64,000 nt of DNA. It comes from Cupriavidus lacunae (GTDB lineage Bacteria; Pseudomonadota; Gammaproteobacteria; Burkholderiales; Burkholderiaceae). The notes beneath the pieces are model-generated. The model did no database searches and was not told where the DNA came from. It saw only the letters and a list, made by a program, of their open reading frames with translations. This document shows, one piece after another, positions 17,484 to 26,301 of the stretch. The stretch is taken from the NCBI RefSeq assembly GCF_003353055.1, contig NZ_QKWJ01000001.1, positions 126,235-190,234 on the forward strand, written 5' to 3'. Every line of letters starts with the position of its first letter. Position 1 is the first letter of the stretch. Position numbers and translations under genes: made by a program.

Positions 17484-18455
17484 ATGACATTGCTTCCGAC
17501 ACAAGACTTCCAGGGCCAGCAGCTGGTGCGGATCGGCCACGCCGACAGCTACCTGCTGCTCGCTCCGCAACACGGCGGGCGGCTGGTGCGCTGGGTGCAC
17601 CGCGGCCAAGACATCCTGTATTGGCCCGACGCCGCCGATTGGTCCCGGCCGGCCAAGGTCCGCGGCGGCAACCCGCTGCTGTTTCCGTTTATCGGACGGC
17701 ATTTTGTCGATGGCAACCCGGGGCACTGGCGCGACGGTCAAGGGACGATGCACACGCTGGCGCAGCACGGCTTTGCACGCGACCTGCCTTTTGAAGTCAC
17801 CGCTATCGACGCGCAAGCCGCGATCACGATGACGCTGCGCGACAGCGATGCCACGCGCGCCGGCTATCCGTTTGCATTCGCCTTCGACGCCGTCTACGCC
17901 TTGCTGCCCGACGGCCTCGAAGTCACGCTGCGCACCACCAATACCGGCACGCAGCGCCTGCCCTGCTATCCCGGCCACCACTTCTATTTCGCGCTGCCGC
18001 ACGCGCAGCGCGCCGCGACGTCACTGGCGCTGCCCGGCACCGACCGCATGCGGCAGCAGCCTGATGGCAGCCCCGGGCCCGCGGAGCCCGGCGAGACCAC
18101 GTACCAGCTGGACGATCCCCGGCTGCAGGACACCTTCCATGTCTTCCACGACCGCCCGGCAGCGGTGCTGGCGATGCCGGGTCGCCGCATCACGTTCGAA
18201 CTCGACCTCCCCGGCAGCGCGCCCTGGCATGCCGTGACCACGTGGTCCGAGGCCGAAACCTCCGACTTCTATTGCGTGGAGCCGTGGGTGGGCCTGCCCG
18301 ATGCCATCCGCCACGGGCACGGGCTGCGCTGGATCGAGCCAGGGCAATCGGAAAGCGCAGTGTGCCGGCTGCGGGGTAGCGGCCTGAATCAGCGCTCGCG
18401 CTCAGTGCTCGAAATCCAGCCCGCCGATCAGGATCTGCGGGTCAGCCTGCGATAG
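17484..18455 (+). CDS. aldose 1-epimerase family protein
   Basis: The 323-residue protein shows the galactose-mutarotase beta-sandwich pattern: APQHGGRLVRWVHRG near the start, NPLLFPFIGRH, HGFARDLPFEV with a likely catalytic histidine, and a CYPGHHFYF segment. The C-terminal region has FYCVEPWVGLPDA. It may interconvert sugar anomers or belong to the glucose-6-phosphate-epimerase-like branch. The start at 17484 matches the first conserved residues. Its last 54 bp overlap the convergent gene on the other strand. Confidence 0.8.
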   Translation: MTLLPTQDFQGQQLVRIGHADSYLLLAPQHGGRLVRWVHRGQDILYWPDAADWSRPAKVRGGNPLLFPFIGRHFVDGNPGHWRDGQGTMHTLAQHGFARDLPFEVTAIDAQAAITMTLRDSDATRAGYPFAFAFDAVYALLPDGLEVTLRTTNTGTQRLPCYPGHHFYFALPHAQRAATSLALPGTDRMRQQPDGSPGPAEPGETTYQLDDPRLQDTFHVFHDRPAAVLAMPGRRITFELDLPGSAPWHAVTTWSEAETSDFYCVEPWVGLPDAIRHGHGLRWIEPGQSESAVCRLRGSGLNQRSRSVLEIQPADQDLRVSLR

Positions 18456-18845
18456 CGTACGGAAATCGATCCCGCGCGGCTCCTGCCAGGCACGCAGCTT
18501 GGATGGCAGCGCCGTCAGGTAGCCGGCAAAGCGCGCGTCGCCACCGGCCGCGAACAGCCGCTGGACCTCCAGCCCGTCCCACGCCAGCGTGATATCGAGC
18601 GCATACGGATGGCGCCGCAGGTCTGGCGGCCCATCTCCCGTCATGCGCAAGCGCGCCGGCCGGCCAGAGGTTTCCGCAGGCAGGGTGTGGAGTTGCACGC
18701 GCCGGTCGTGCTGGCCGATCGCGGCAACAATGCGCGGCAGGTATTCGGCTTCAAAGCGGGCGAAGAAATCGGTGGCCAAGGTGGGGGCGTCCTGACGTTG
18801 CGAAGGGCGATGGCGGCACACTGCCGTGCGCCATCGTGCCAGCAA
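18402..18845 (-). CDS. conserved-looking hypothetical protein
   Basis: The 147-residue frame encodes a soluble mixed alpha/beta protein (DFFARFEAEYLPRIVAAIG ... ALDITLAWDGLEVQRLFAAG). I do not recognise the family. The amino-acid pattern is protein-like rather than shadow-like, and the reading frame extends beyond the overlapping plus-strand gene. The first about 22 codons look non-conserved; an internal TTG at 18779 with AGGA upstream could be the real start. It overlaps the epimerase gene tail to tail by 54 bp and lies 14 bp before the start side of nothing else on its strand. Confidence 0.55.
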   Translation of the reverse strand: MLARWRTAVCRHRPSQRQDAPTLATDFFARFEAEYLPRIVAAIGQHDRRVQLHTLPAETSGRPARLRMTGDGPPDLRRHPYALDITLAWDGLEVQRLFAAGGDARFAGYLTALPSKLRAWQEPRGIDFRTLSQADPQILIGGLDFEH

Positions 18846-18859
18846 CTATACGCCGCGGG

Positions 18860-19972
18860 TCACGCGCAGCGGTAGACCCCGAAACCCAGCCCCGGCGACA
18901 GCACCTCGGTCTGCCCTTCCTGCAGCGTCACCGGCTGCAGGCTGCCATTGGCCATCGACTCCGCCGTGAACTCGGCGATATTGCGCAGGCGCGCCGCCGG
19001 GATGCCCAGCGCGCTGAGGCGCGGTTCCAGGTCCGCCGCGATGTCCGCCGCCACCGCGCCCGCGATCGCCCGCTTGAGCGCGGCCGGATCCAGCGAGCGC
19101 ACGAAGGCGGGCAAGGCGCCGGCATCCAGCGGCGCCTCGAACAAGGCCGGATCGTGTGCAAGCCCGCCCAGCCCGAGCGCCCCGAGCAGCGCCAGCAACT
19201 GCTTCGGCGTATTCGCCCCGATCGCCAGCCAGCCATCCTGCGTACGGAAGAAATCGGCCGACGGGCTGCCCGAATAGCCCTGGTTTCCCTGCCGCGCCGG
19301 CACGCCGCCGGTGGTCATGGCATCGCAGGTTATCGGATACATCAGCTGCAGGCCGGCCGTGGCCATCGAGACGTCGAGCAGCATGCCGCGCCCGCTGCGC
19401 TCGCTCTCGCGCACGCCAGCCAGGATGGCAAAGGCGGCCAGCATGCCGGTGGCGGAGTCGATCACCGGGAAGCCGGTTTTCATCGGCGGATCGCCCTCGG
19501 TGCCGCCCATCCAGGCCATGCCGGTGGCGGCCTGCACCACGTGATCATAGGCCGGCCGGCCGTGCCACTGCGCCGCGCCGCGGCCAAAGCCCGAGATGCT
19601 GCAATAGACCACGCGCGGATTGCGCGCGCGCACCGCCTCGTAGCCCAGCCCGAAACGCTCCAGCACACCGGGCCGCAGGTTGTCGACAAAGACGTCGCAG
19701 CGGCTGGCCAGTTCCAGCGCGTGTTCGCGCCCGGCGTCATCGGACAGGTCCAGCGCCAGCGACGACTTGCCGGCATTGAGCGCGACAAAGGCGGCATGGC
19801 CCTTGCCCGCGCGGCGCATCACATCGCCGCCGCCCGCGTTCTCGACCTTGGTGACCTGCGCGCCCAGTTGCGCCAGCAGGAAGGTGGCAAACGGCCCGGC
19901 GATCACGTGCGAAAAATCCAGCACGCTGATGCCGGCCAGCGGCGCGAAGCCTGCTTGTGTGGCGAGGGTCAT
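18860..19972 (-). CDS. CaiB/BaiF family CoA-transferase
   Basis: The 370-residue class III CoA-transferase opens with PLAGISVLDFSHVIAGPFAT and has the predicted acyl-aspartate nucleophile Asp143 in PAYDHVVQAATG. Other family blocks are VFVDNLRPGVLERFGLGY and FFRTQDGWLAIGA. It moves CoA between carboxylic acids; the substrate is unknown. It lies 8 bp downstream of a Bug-type periplasmic binding protein gene, and a LysR regulator is divergent from both. The three genes therefore look like a small regulated uptake-and-activation unit for an organic acid. Confidence 0.9.
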   Translation of the reverse strand: MTLATQAGFAPLAGISVLDFSHVIAGPFATFLLAQLGAQVTKVENAGGGDVMRRAGKGHAAFVALNAGKSSLALDLSDDAGREHALELASRCDVFVDNLRPGVLERFGLGYEAVRARNPRVVYCSISGFGRGAAQWHGRPAYDHVVQAATGMAWMGGTEGDPPMKTGFPVIDSATGMLAAFAILAGVRESERSGRGMLLDVSMATAGLQLMYPITCDAMTTGGVPARQGNQGYSGSPSADFFRTQDGWLAIGANTPKQLLALLGALGLGGLAHDPALFEAPLDAGALPAFVRSLDPAALKRAIAGAVAADIAADLEPRLSALGIPAARLRNIAEFTAESMANGSLQPVTLQEGQTEVLSPGLGFGVYRCA

Positions 19973-19980
19973 GGAATGGC

Positions 19981-20970
19981 CTATTCGATAGTGATGCGGT
20001 TCTTGTCGATGACCTGGCGCATGCGGGTGGTCTCATCGGCCACCAGCCGCGAGAAGGCTTCGGGCGTAGGCGTCGGCGCGAGTACGGCGCCCATCTCGGC
20101 ATAGAGCCGGCGCAGGCCGGGGTCGCCCAGCGCCTGCATTACCGCGGCATGCAGGCGCGCCACGATCGGCGCGGGCAGCCGCGGCGGCGCCCAGATGCCG
20201 CTCCAGGCATCGAGATCGAGATCCTTGCGGCCCAGCGCCTCATTCAGCGTGGGCACCTGCGGCAGCACCGCGGCGCGGCTGGCCGACGTCACCGCCAGCG
20301 CCCGCACCTTGCCACCGGATATTTGCGGAATCGCTGTTGCCGCCACCGGGAAGCCGAACTGCGTGTCGCCCTTGACCAGCGCCGGCACGATCTCGACCGA
20401 GCCCTTGTACGGCACATGCACCACGTCGATGCCCATGGCTGACGCAAACGCCGCACCCGACACATGCGCCGCAGAGCCGATCCCGCCCGAGGCGTAGTTC
20501 AGCGCGCCCGGCGCGCGCCGTGCCGCGGCAACCAGGTCGGCCACGGTCCGATAGGGCGAGCTGGCGCTGACCACCAGCACCGCCGGGCTGACGCCGACGC
20601 GGATGATGTGGGTGAACGCCATCGGATCGAACTTCGCGCCGGGCTGCAGCAACTTCTGCGTGACATGGGTGGAAGCCCCCAGCATCAGCGTGTAGCCGTC
20701 CGCAGGCTGCTGCGCGACGAACTCGGCGGCCAGGATGCCGCCGGCGCCGACCTTGTTCTCGACCACCACCGGCTGGCCAAGCTCGCGCGCCAGCACCTCG
20801 GCCAGCTTGCGGGTCTGGATATCCGGCCCGCCGCCGGCGGCGTAGGGCACCACCAGCCGGACCGGCCGGCTCGGATAGGGGCTGGCCGCCCGGGCCCTGC
20901 CCAGCGCGGCAGCGGCCGGCAGCGCCAGCAGGGACTTCAGCAGCAGGCGGCGCCCGACATTGGCATGCAT
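19981..20970 (-). CDS. Bug-family tripartite tricarboxylate transporter substrate-binding protein
   Basis: The 329-residue periplasmic protein has a signal peptide (about 1-28) with a twin-arginine-like GRRLLLKSLL start. The TctC/Bug core follows: YPSRPVRLVVPYAAGGGPD, GQPVVVENKVGAGG, and HVPYKGSVEIVPALVKGD. Such proteins bind carboxylates; hundreds occur as orphans in Cupriavidus and Bordetella genomes, as here where no TctA/TctB gene is adjacent. It shares a 69-bp divergent region with the LysR gene, and the CoA-transferase gene follows 8 bp downstream. Confidence 0.92.
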   Translation of the reverse strand: MHANVGRRLLLKSLLALPAAAALGRARAASPYPSRPVRLVVPYAAGGGPDIQTRKLAEVLARELGQPVVVENKVGAGGILAAEFVAQQPADGYTLMLGASTHVTQKLLQPGAKFDPMAFTHIIRVGVSPAVLVVSASSPYRTVADLVAAARRAPGALNYASGGIGSAAHVSGAAFASAMGIDVVHVPYKGSVEIVPALVKGDTQFGFPVAATAIPQISGGKVRALAVTSASRAAVLPQVPTLNEALGRKDLDLDAWSGIWAPPRLPAPIVARLHAAVMQALGDPGLRRLYAEMGAVLAPTPTPEAFSRLVADETTRMRQVIDKNRITIE

Positions 20971-21017
20971 CGCATGTCTCCTCCATGGTTTGCCCCGATT
21001 GTCCGGCGCCTGGCCAT

Positions 21018-21040
21018 TCGAAACAATTATCCAGTTTCGA
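21018..21040. promoter_or_regulatory. inverted repeat, probable LysR operator
   Basis: TCGAAAC (21018-21024) and GTTTCGA (21034-21040) form a 7-bp inverted repeat with a 9-bp spacer, fitting the LysR T-N11-A pattern. It sits in the short divergent region and touches the first possible ATG of the regulator gene, as expected for autoregulation. Confidence 0.55.
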
Positions 21041-22059
21041 TGAAGCCATCACGTTTTGTTATGAGTCCTTCCTCCCTCGCGCGTGCGAGCGCCGCCACGC
21101 CTTCGCCCAACCGGATCGACCGGCTGCGCATCCGCCACCTGCGCCTGCTCGACCTGGTGGCACGCAGCGGCTCGCTGACCGCGGCCGGCGAGGCGCTGCA
21201 CATCAGCCAGCCCGCCGTCACCAAGATGCTGCAGGAACTGGAGCACGCCTTCGGCTGCAGGCTGATTGAACGCACCACGCGCGGCGGCCGGCTGAGCCCC
21301 GCGGGCGAGCGCGCGCTGGAGCGGCTGCGCGTGGTGCTGGGCGCGATCGACGCCGCCGGCGAGGCGCTGCTGGCGCGCCCCGAGGTGCCGCTGGTCCGCC
21401 TCGGCATGCTGCCGCTGGTGGGTGTGGACGTGCTGCCGCAGGCAGTCGCGCTGCTGCACGCCCGGGGCACGCTGCCGCGCCTGGCCGTGCGCGAACATAC
21501 CGTCGGCGGGCTCACCACGATGCTGTGCGAAGGCGAGCTCGACTGCATCGTGAGCCGGCTTCAGAAAGACGACACCGACCAGCTCAAGGCCAGAGCCCAC
21601 ATCACGCCCTTGCGCAACGAGTACCTGGCCGTGGTCTGCGCCCCCGGCCACCCACTGGCGCGGCGACGCGAAGTCGCGCTGGCGGACCTGCACGAAGGCC
21701 CCTGGATCCTGCCGCCGCGCGGCACCCACACGCGCGACGTATTCGAGCAGCCCTTCCTCGACAGCGGCCAGCTGCCGCCGGTGCCGCATATCGAATCGGC
21801 CTCGTTCCACAGCAACCTGGCCATGACCGCCGCCGGCGGCTTCCTGACGGTGGCGCCGGCCACGGCGCTGGCCCACTACCCGGCCATGTCGATGGTGCGG
21901 GAAGTGCGGCTGCGCACGCCTTTTGCCTCGGGCCAGCTGGTCTTCATCACCCCGGCGGAGATCGAGGCGCCGCCGGCCGTGATCCGGCTGCGTGAAGCCA
22001 TGGAAGCGGTGACAAGGCAGGACGCAGGCGTATCGCCGGCACGGGCGCGGCGCCGCTGA
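21040..22059 (+). CDS. LysR-family transcriptional regulator
   Basis: The 339-residue protein has an N-terminal winged helix-turn-helix (about 28-88: RHLRLLDLVARSGSLTAAGEAL, ISQPAVTKMLQELE) and a C-terminal LysR effector-binding domain (RLGMLPLVGVDVLP ... EYLAVVCAPGHPLA). It is divergent from the Bug protein and CoA-transferase genes and probably controls them. Two starts are possible, 21040 and 21061; neither has a clear ribosome-binding site. The inverted repeat reaching base 21040 argues slightly for the downstream one, which would make the protein 332 residues. Confidence 0.9.
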   Translation: MKPSRFVMSPSSLARASAATPSPNRIDRLRIRHLRLLDLVARSGSLTAAGEALHISQPAVTKMLQELEHAFGCRLIERTTRGGRLSPAGERALERLRVVLGAIDAAGEALLARPEVPLVRLGMLPLVGVDVLPQAVALLHARGTLPRLAVREHTVGGLTTMLCEGELDCIVSRLQKDDTDQLKARAHITPLRNEYLAVVCAPGHPLARRREVALADLHEGPWILPPRGTHTRDVFEQPFLDSGQLPPVPHIESASFHSNLAMTAAGGFLTVAPATALAHYPAMSMVREVRLRTPFASGQLVFITPAEIEAPPAVIRLREAMEAVTRQDAGVSPARARRR

Positions 22060-22149
22060 CCCGCCATATCGGGACGGGGTACGTCAGTTCACTGGTGAAC
22101 TTCGCAAACCAGAGCGGCACACCGCGACGCAACTGCCGGCCCTTCGCCG

Positions 22150-22455
22150 TTAGTACGGGTCGGCTGCCGCGCTCCGCCTGGCCGCATCCTGCTGCGCATC
22201 GAAGGTCGCAATATCGTCGCGGGCCTTGGACAGGCCATAGTCCAGCGCGGATTCGACCGTGGGGAACAGCGTGGTGCCAACGTTCAGCTCATACGAGCAC
22301 ACAGTCGGGAAGTTCGGACGGACCGGCGCGCCGTCGGTCCTGGCGATGGTGTATCGCACGGCGTAGCCCACGGCACCGGAGGGATCCCCAGGGCCAGGCT
22401 TCTGCTCGGCGTCGATCGATACCCGATACTTTCCGATAACGGCTTCCTTGTGCAT
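22150..22455 (-). CDS. small hypothetical protein
   Basis: The 101-residue soluble protein begins MHKEAVIGKYRVSIDAEQK and has a compact alpha/beta pattern with one central cysteine. I do not recognise the family and there is no signal peptide. The start at 22455 follows AGGAGA at the right distance. It is convergent with the LysR gene and divergent from the transglutaminase gene. Confidence 0.6.
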   Translation of the reverse strand: MHKEAVIGKYRVSIDAEQKPGPGDPSGAVGYAVRYTIARTDGAPVRPNFPTVCSYELNVGTTLFPTVESALDYGLSKARDDIATFDAQQDAARRSAAADPY

Positions 22456-22659
22456 GGCTTCTCCTGTCCGCGGCAACAACGCCCGCGCGGCGGCGGCGCA
22501 AGGCCGCCGCCTGCCAAGTATAGGTCCGGGGCCCCGTCTCCCCTGCCGACGCCCTGTGGGGCGGCGCTGCGCGCACTACACTGGCAATGTCAGCCCATCA
22601 TCTCCGGACCCTGGGGAACCGGTCTCTCTTCCCCGGCCGTCGCCGTTACCTACCGCCCG

Positions 22660-23520
22660 ATGAACCGACTCAGGTACGCAGTCAGCCTGTCCTACGAGGT
22701 CCTGGACCCCATGGCGGACTTCCTGCTTAATATCGAAGCCGCCTGCACGGCCCGGCAGACGGTCGTCTCGGAGCAGCTGACGCTGCCGCCCGGCCTCGAT
22801 GTCGACCGCTACACCGATCCGGTGCTGGCCAACCGGCTGCTCCGGCTGCGTGCCCCCCAAGGCCGCCTGGCCATCCGCTATGACGCGGTCGTCGACATCG
22901 ATCATCACCTGGAGGACGGCGACAAGCTCGAGGAAATACCCGTCGCCGAACTGCCCGTCGAGGTCCTGCCCTACCTGGCGCCAAGCCGGTACTGCGAATC
23001 CGACCGCCTGATGGAATTTGCCAGCCGGGAGTTCGGCGGCATGCAGCGCGGCTATGCACGCGTGTATGCCATCCGCGAGTGGGTACGCAATCACGTGCGC
23101 TTCCTGTCGCGCTCCACCAACGAACGCACCTCGGCGGCCGACACCGTCGTGGAGCGCACCGGGGTCTGCCGGGACTTCGCCCACCTGATGATCGCCCTGT
23201 GCCGCGCACTCAGCATTCCGGCGCGCATGTCCAGCAGCCTCGACTATGGCGCGGATATCCGCATGGGGGCGCCGGACTTCCACGCCGTAGTGGAGATCTA
23301 CCTGTCGCACCAGTGGTACCTGCTCGATCCGTCGGGCATCTCGATCCCCACCGGCCTGCTTCGCATCGGCACCGGCCGGGATGCCGCGGACATACCGTTT
23401 GCGGCCATCTTCGGCCAGGTCAGGTCGGATCGGCCTTTGGTGGAAATTGAGCCGCTGACTGATGCGGCGGCCGGAATCGGGATGCCGGTGTTTACGCCGA
23501 AGGCGATATCGACGTGGTAG
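22660..23520 (+). CDS. transglutaminase-like cysteine protease domain protein
   Basis: The 286-residue cytosolic protein has an N-terminal beta-sandwich (1-115, typical of bacterial transglutaminase-like proteins) and a transglutaminase core. The catalytic triad is readable as Cys170 in RTGVCRDFAHL, His208 in APDFHAVVEIYL and Asp223 in LLDPSG. Such proteins act as peptidases or amide hydrolases on unknown substrates. The start at 22660 matches the first residues of the beta domain; the frame is open 70 codons upstream, but with low-complexity sequence. The gene ends 60 bp before the tRNA-Gly promoter. Confidence 0.85.
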   Translation: MNRLRYAVSLSYEVLDPMADFLLNIEAACTARQTVVSEQLTLPPGLDVDRYTDPVLANRLLRLRAPQGRLAIRYDAVVDIDHHLEDGDKLEEIPVAELPVEVLPYLAPSRYCESDRLMEFASREFGGMQRGYARVYAIREWVRNHVRFLSRSTNERTSAADTVVERTGVCRDFAHLMIALCRALSIPARMSSSLDYGADIRMGAPDFHAVVEIYLSHQWYLLDPSGISIPTGLLRIGTGRDAADIPFAAIFGQVRSDRPLVEIEPLTDAAAGIGMPVFTPKAISTW

Positions 23521-23580
23521 CCGGCGAGTGGCTTTAGTGCCGATATAGGCACTTGTCTCGCGCAGGCGGAAGCTGGCCGC

Positions 23581-23610
23581 TTGCGTCCGAACCGCAAATC
23601 CGCATAGAAT
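23581..23610 (+). promoter_or_regulatory. promoter of the tRNA-Gly gene
   Basis: TTGCGT (23581-23586) and TAGAAT (23605-23610) are separated by 18 bp, and the tRNA begins 9 bp after the -10 box. The spacing fits a stable-RNA promoter. Confidence 0.65.
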
Positions 23611-23619
23611 CGCAGGTTC

Positions 23620-23694
23620 GCGGGCGTCGTATAATGGCTATTACCTTAGCTTCCCAAGCTAAAGACGTGGGTTCGATTCCCATCGCCCGCTCCA
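23620..23694 (+). tRNA. tRNA-Gly (anticodon CCC)
   Basis: The 75-nt gene folds into a full cloverleaf. The acceptor is GCGGGCG pairing with CGCCCGC, the anticodon arm is TTAGC-TTCCCAA-GCTAA with CCC as anticodon, and the T arm contains the invariant TTCGATTC. The CCA end is encoded (23692-23694). Its last 22 bases are repeated exactly at 26393-26414, which marks the gene as the attachment site of an inserted element. Confidence 0.97.
23673..23694 (+). repeat. attL-like direct repeat (tRNA-Gly 3' end)
   Basis: These 22 bp are the T-arm to CCA part of tRNA-Gly and are identical to 26393-26414. Integrases commonly use such tRNA ends as the crossover region. Confidence 0.85.
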
Positions 23695-23890
23695 ACGCAT
23701 GTTAATGCGGCCTGATTCGCTACGAATTGGGCACCAATAGGGCAGTGACACGCAGGACACCACGAAAACGTGGACCATATGGCCGCCAGACTAAGGAATC
23801 ACCGCCTCCGCCCCGGCCGTTTCTGCCTTGCCCCCAAAATTGACACCTCTCCGCTGACGTGAGACTGCTGGAACTGTCCCACGCTGCCGG

Positions 23891-24895
23891 ATGACTATCC
23901 GAGGTCGCCAAGTGCCGCTGAGCTCACAGAAAGACTCTCTTCCCCCCTGCAACCAAAACCCGGTTCATGTCGCCTTTGGCGTGGACGCTGGTTATTATCG
24001 TGGCATGGGCGTCACCATCACATCCATCGTGGAAAATAATCCCGGGATGTGCTTTGTCTTTCATGTTTTCGCGTTCTCGATTACCCCCGATATCAGGCAA
24101 AAGCTGCAGCAACTGCAGGAGCGGCACAGCATTACCGTTCAACTGCACCTTCTCGATACCGAAGTGCTGCAGGAGTTCAAACAGTTCCCTTGTTTTGGCC
24201 AGCATTCACTCGGCACCTTTATTCGGCTGCTAATCCCGGATAACCTGAATGGCATCACAGATAAGGTTCTGTACCTGGATGCTGATCTGCTTTGCTTCGG
24301 CAACCTCTCCGAACTACTCGCGATTGATATTTCGGACCACATAGCCGCGGCCGTCGCCGATGAAAAAGACACTACGGTTCGGACTCAAATCCCAGCACTG
24401 GGTCTAAAACACGGACACTATTTTAACGCTGGCGTGATGTATATAAATATTCAGAACTGGATCGCCGCAGGCATACAAGAATCAGCACTGAAGAGCCTTA
24501 CGACACAAAATCTGCGTTTTGCCGACCAAGATGCGCTTAATATCGCGCTCGATGGGCACGTGAAGTATATCGATGAAAGATGGAACTATCGTTATCATCT
24601 CGTCGATTACCTCAGCAAAGGCGAAACCAAGCTGGATGTACCTCAGGCATTTGTTCTGATGCACTTCACCGGGCCGGTCAAACCATGGCACACCTGGTGC
24701 CTGCATGACATAAAGCAATTGTTTACGGACATCCAGTCTCGGTCGCCATGGGCAGAGATTCCGCTCGACGGGCCGAAAACCACAAGAGAGTTGAAATTAT
24801 TCTCAAAATTTCTCATCCTCCAGAACCGCATCCTGGAGGGAGTTTACTGGCATTGCCGGTACTTGGGATCGAGGCTGAGACAGAACCTGCGATAA
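23891..24895 (+). CDS. family 8 glycosyltransferase, LPS outer-core type
   Basis: The 334-residue enzyme is a retaining GT8 transferase resembling the WaaI/WaaJ/WaaO galactosyl- and glucosyl-transferases of lipopolysaccharide core synthesis. It has the N-terminal nucleotide-sugar fold (HVAFGVDAGYYRGMGVTITSI is the opening strand region), the metal-binding YLDADLL motif (Asp130, Asp132), a HYFNAGVMYIN block, and the HFTGPVKPWH motif near residue 265. It acts at the cytoplasmic face of the inner membrane using UDP-sugars. The codon use is A/T-richer than chromosomal neighbours. An O-antigen ligase gene follows, so the pair probably alters the core and its ligation acceptor together. Confidence 0.88.
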   Translation: MTIRGRQVPLSSQKDSLPPCNQNPVHVAFGVDAGYYRGMGVTITSIVENNPGMCFVFHVFAFSITPDIRQKLQQLQERHSITVQLHLLDTEVLQEFKQFPCFGQHSLGTFIRLLIPDNLNGITDKVLYLDADLLCFGNLSELLAIDISDHIAAAVADEKDTTVRTQIPALGLKHGHYFNAGVMYINIQNWIAAGIQESALKSLTTQNLRFADQDALNIALDGHVKYIDERWNYRYHLVDYLSKGETKLDVPQAFVLMHFTGPVKPWHTWCLHDIKQLFTDIQSRSPWAEIPLDGPKTTRELKLFSKFLILQNRILEGVYWHCRYLGSRLRQNLR

Positions 24896-25029
24896 GCTTG
24901 ACTGCAGGGCTTGAAATAGCAGTTGATGCGTCACGTGCGGTCCCGATGGCCCAATGCGGGGTCAGCAGGACCTTGACCTCAAATGCTTCTCATGTATTAG
25001 CTTTGGTTTCGGGAAGAATAGGATAAATC

Positions 25030-26301
25030 TTGCGCTATTTTCAAGGGCTCATCGCAACAGCACTGGCCTCTTTTTATATTCTGGCACTGTTTGCTGATCG
25101 AGCGGCAGGTGTTATCTATGGCATCATAATCGCTCTCGGCCTTGCCGCATTAATATTCCACTGGAAGTCCAACACCGCATTGCTGGGCGGACTCATGCGC
25201 CGGTATTGGCCCTTAGCTTTAGCCATGGCTTCGCCAATGCTCGCCGTCATCGCCAATGAACTTTCCAGAGGCCAATTCTCCAGCCGGAGTATCGACGCGC
25301 CGTCGCGGCTCGCGCTCTTCATGCTAGCATTCTGGGCAACTTCACTAGTACCACTGTCCCATCTGCGAAAATTACAATGGGCATTCGTTGCGGGAACTTT
25401 CATTTGCGCGATAAAAATCTACCGACTCACTCATGGCGGCGAAGTGAGATATTTGACGGACTTCATTCCCATCACAATCTTCATTGAATTGGGGATGTTG
25501 CTCGGCGTCTTCGCGTTATTCTCAATTGCCTGGAACTCACAGAACAAGAAAGGATTTGTCCTTCTCAAGCTGCTGGCGGCGGCGGCCATCCTCTGTGGCA
25601 GCTACATTTCCCAGTCGCGTGGCGCGTGGATCACGATACCAATATTTCTTGGAATCGCCTTGATATCAAGCAGATCCATACAGATTGGGCGAAAGCTAGC
25701 TCTGGTAACGGCGGCGACGCTTGTACTTGTGGTCGGTATGAGTCATGCCAAGCTGGTAATGGACCGCATATATCAGGCCCAAAGAGATGTCCAGCAATAC
25801 GTCGATCACACCAATATCGACACCTCGATCGGCATGCGGTTCCAAATATGGCAAGGCTCCTTTGTAATTTTCAGGGAACATCCGATTTTTGGTGTGGGAG
25901 TCGACAAATATCGAGACGCCCTAAAGGAGCTTGCGGAGCGCAAAATCATTTCCCAGGAAACATCTACATTTGCACATTCGCACAACGAATTCATGTTTAA
26001 CGCAGCCAGGCTGGGCTTGCTCGGACTCGCCGCACTGCTGGCAGTATATCTAGTGCCAGCATATTATTTTTCACGCGACCTCAGGCATACTGACAGGGAA
26101 GTCCGGAGCGTGGCTTGCATGGGCCTCTCGCTAATCACTGGCATATTCGTCTTGGGCTTGACGGACGTGGTTTTTCTCTGGTGGGAGGTCTTCCCGTTCT
26201 ATGCGATCAGCATTGCCACCTTCATCGTCTACATGGACAAGCGCAAAGACGCGGCGAGTTCATCCGGGCTAGACAGTGGTACCCTGTCGTCAGTGAGGTA
26301 G
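25030..26301 (+). CDS. waaL: O-antigen ligase family protein (WaaL type)
   Basis: The 423-residue inner-membrane protein has about ten to twelve hydrophobic helices and a large periplasmic loop. Its Wzy_C/O-antigen-ligase signature includes SRGAW and the AHSHNEFMFNAARLGL segment with the conserved histidine. It would transfer polymerised O-antigen from undecaprenyl diphosphate to lipid A-core in the periplasm. Translation appears to start at TTG 25030, six bases after AGGA. A Wzy-type polymerase cannot be excluded by sequence alone, but an EpsG-like polymerase is already present at 60067-61209 and the partner here is a core transferase, so ligase is preferred. It lies inside the tRNA-Gly island. 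Confidence 0.82.
   Translation: MRYFQGLIATALASFYILALFADRAAGVIYGIIIALGLAALIFHWKSNTALLGGLMRRYWPLALAMASPMLAVIANELSRGQFSSRSIDAPSRLALFMLAFWATSLVPLSHLRKLQWAFVAGTFICAIKIYRLTHGGEVRYLTDFIPITIFIELGMLLGVFALFSIAWNSQNKKGFVLLKLLAAAAILCGSYISQSRGAWITIPIFLGIALISSRSIQIGRKLALVTAATLVLVVGMSHAKLVMDRIYQAQRDVQQYVDHTNIDTSIGMRFQIWQGSFVIFREHPIFGVGVDKYRDALKELAERKIISQETSTFAHSHNEFMFNAARLGLLGLAALLAVYLVPAYYFSRDLRHTDREVRSVACMGLSLITGIFVLGLTDVVFLWWEVFPFYAISIATFIVYMDKRKDAASSSGLDSGTLSSVR

Noticed and set aside
23720-23911. Small minus-strand frame between the tRNA and the GT8 gene, as a possible integrase remnant
   Set aside because: Sixty-odd residues with no integrase motif (no R-H-R-Y pattern); support is too weak.
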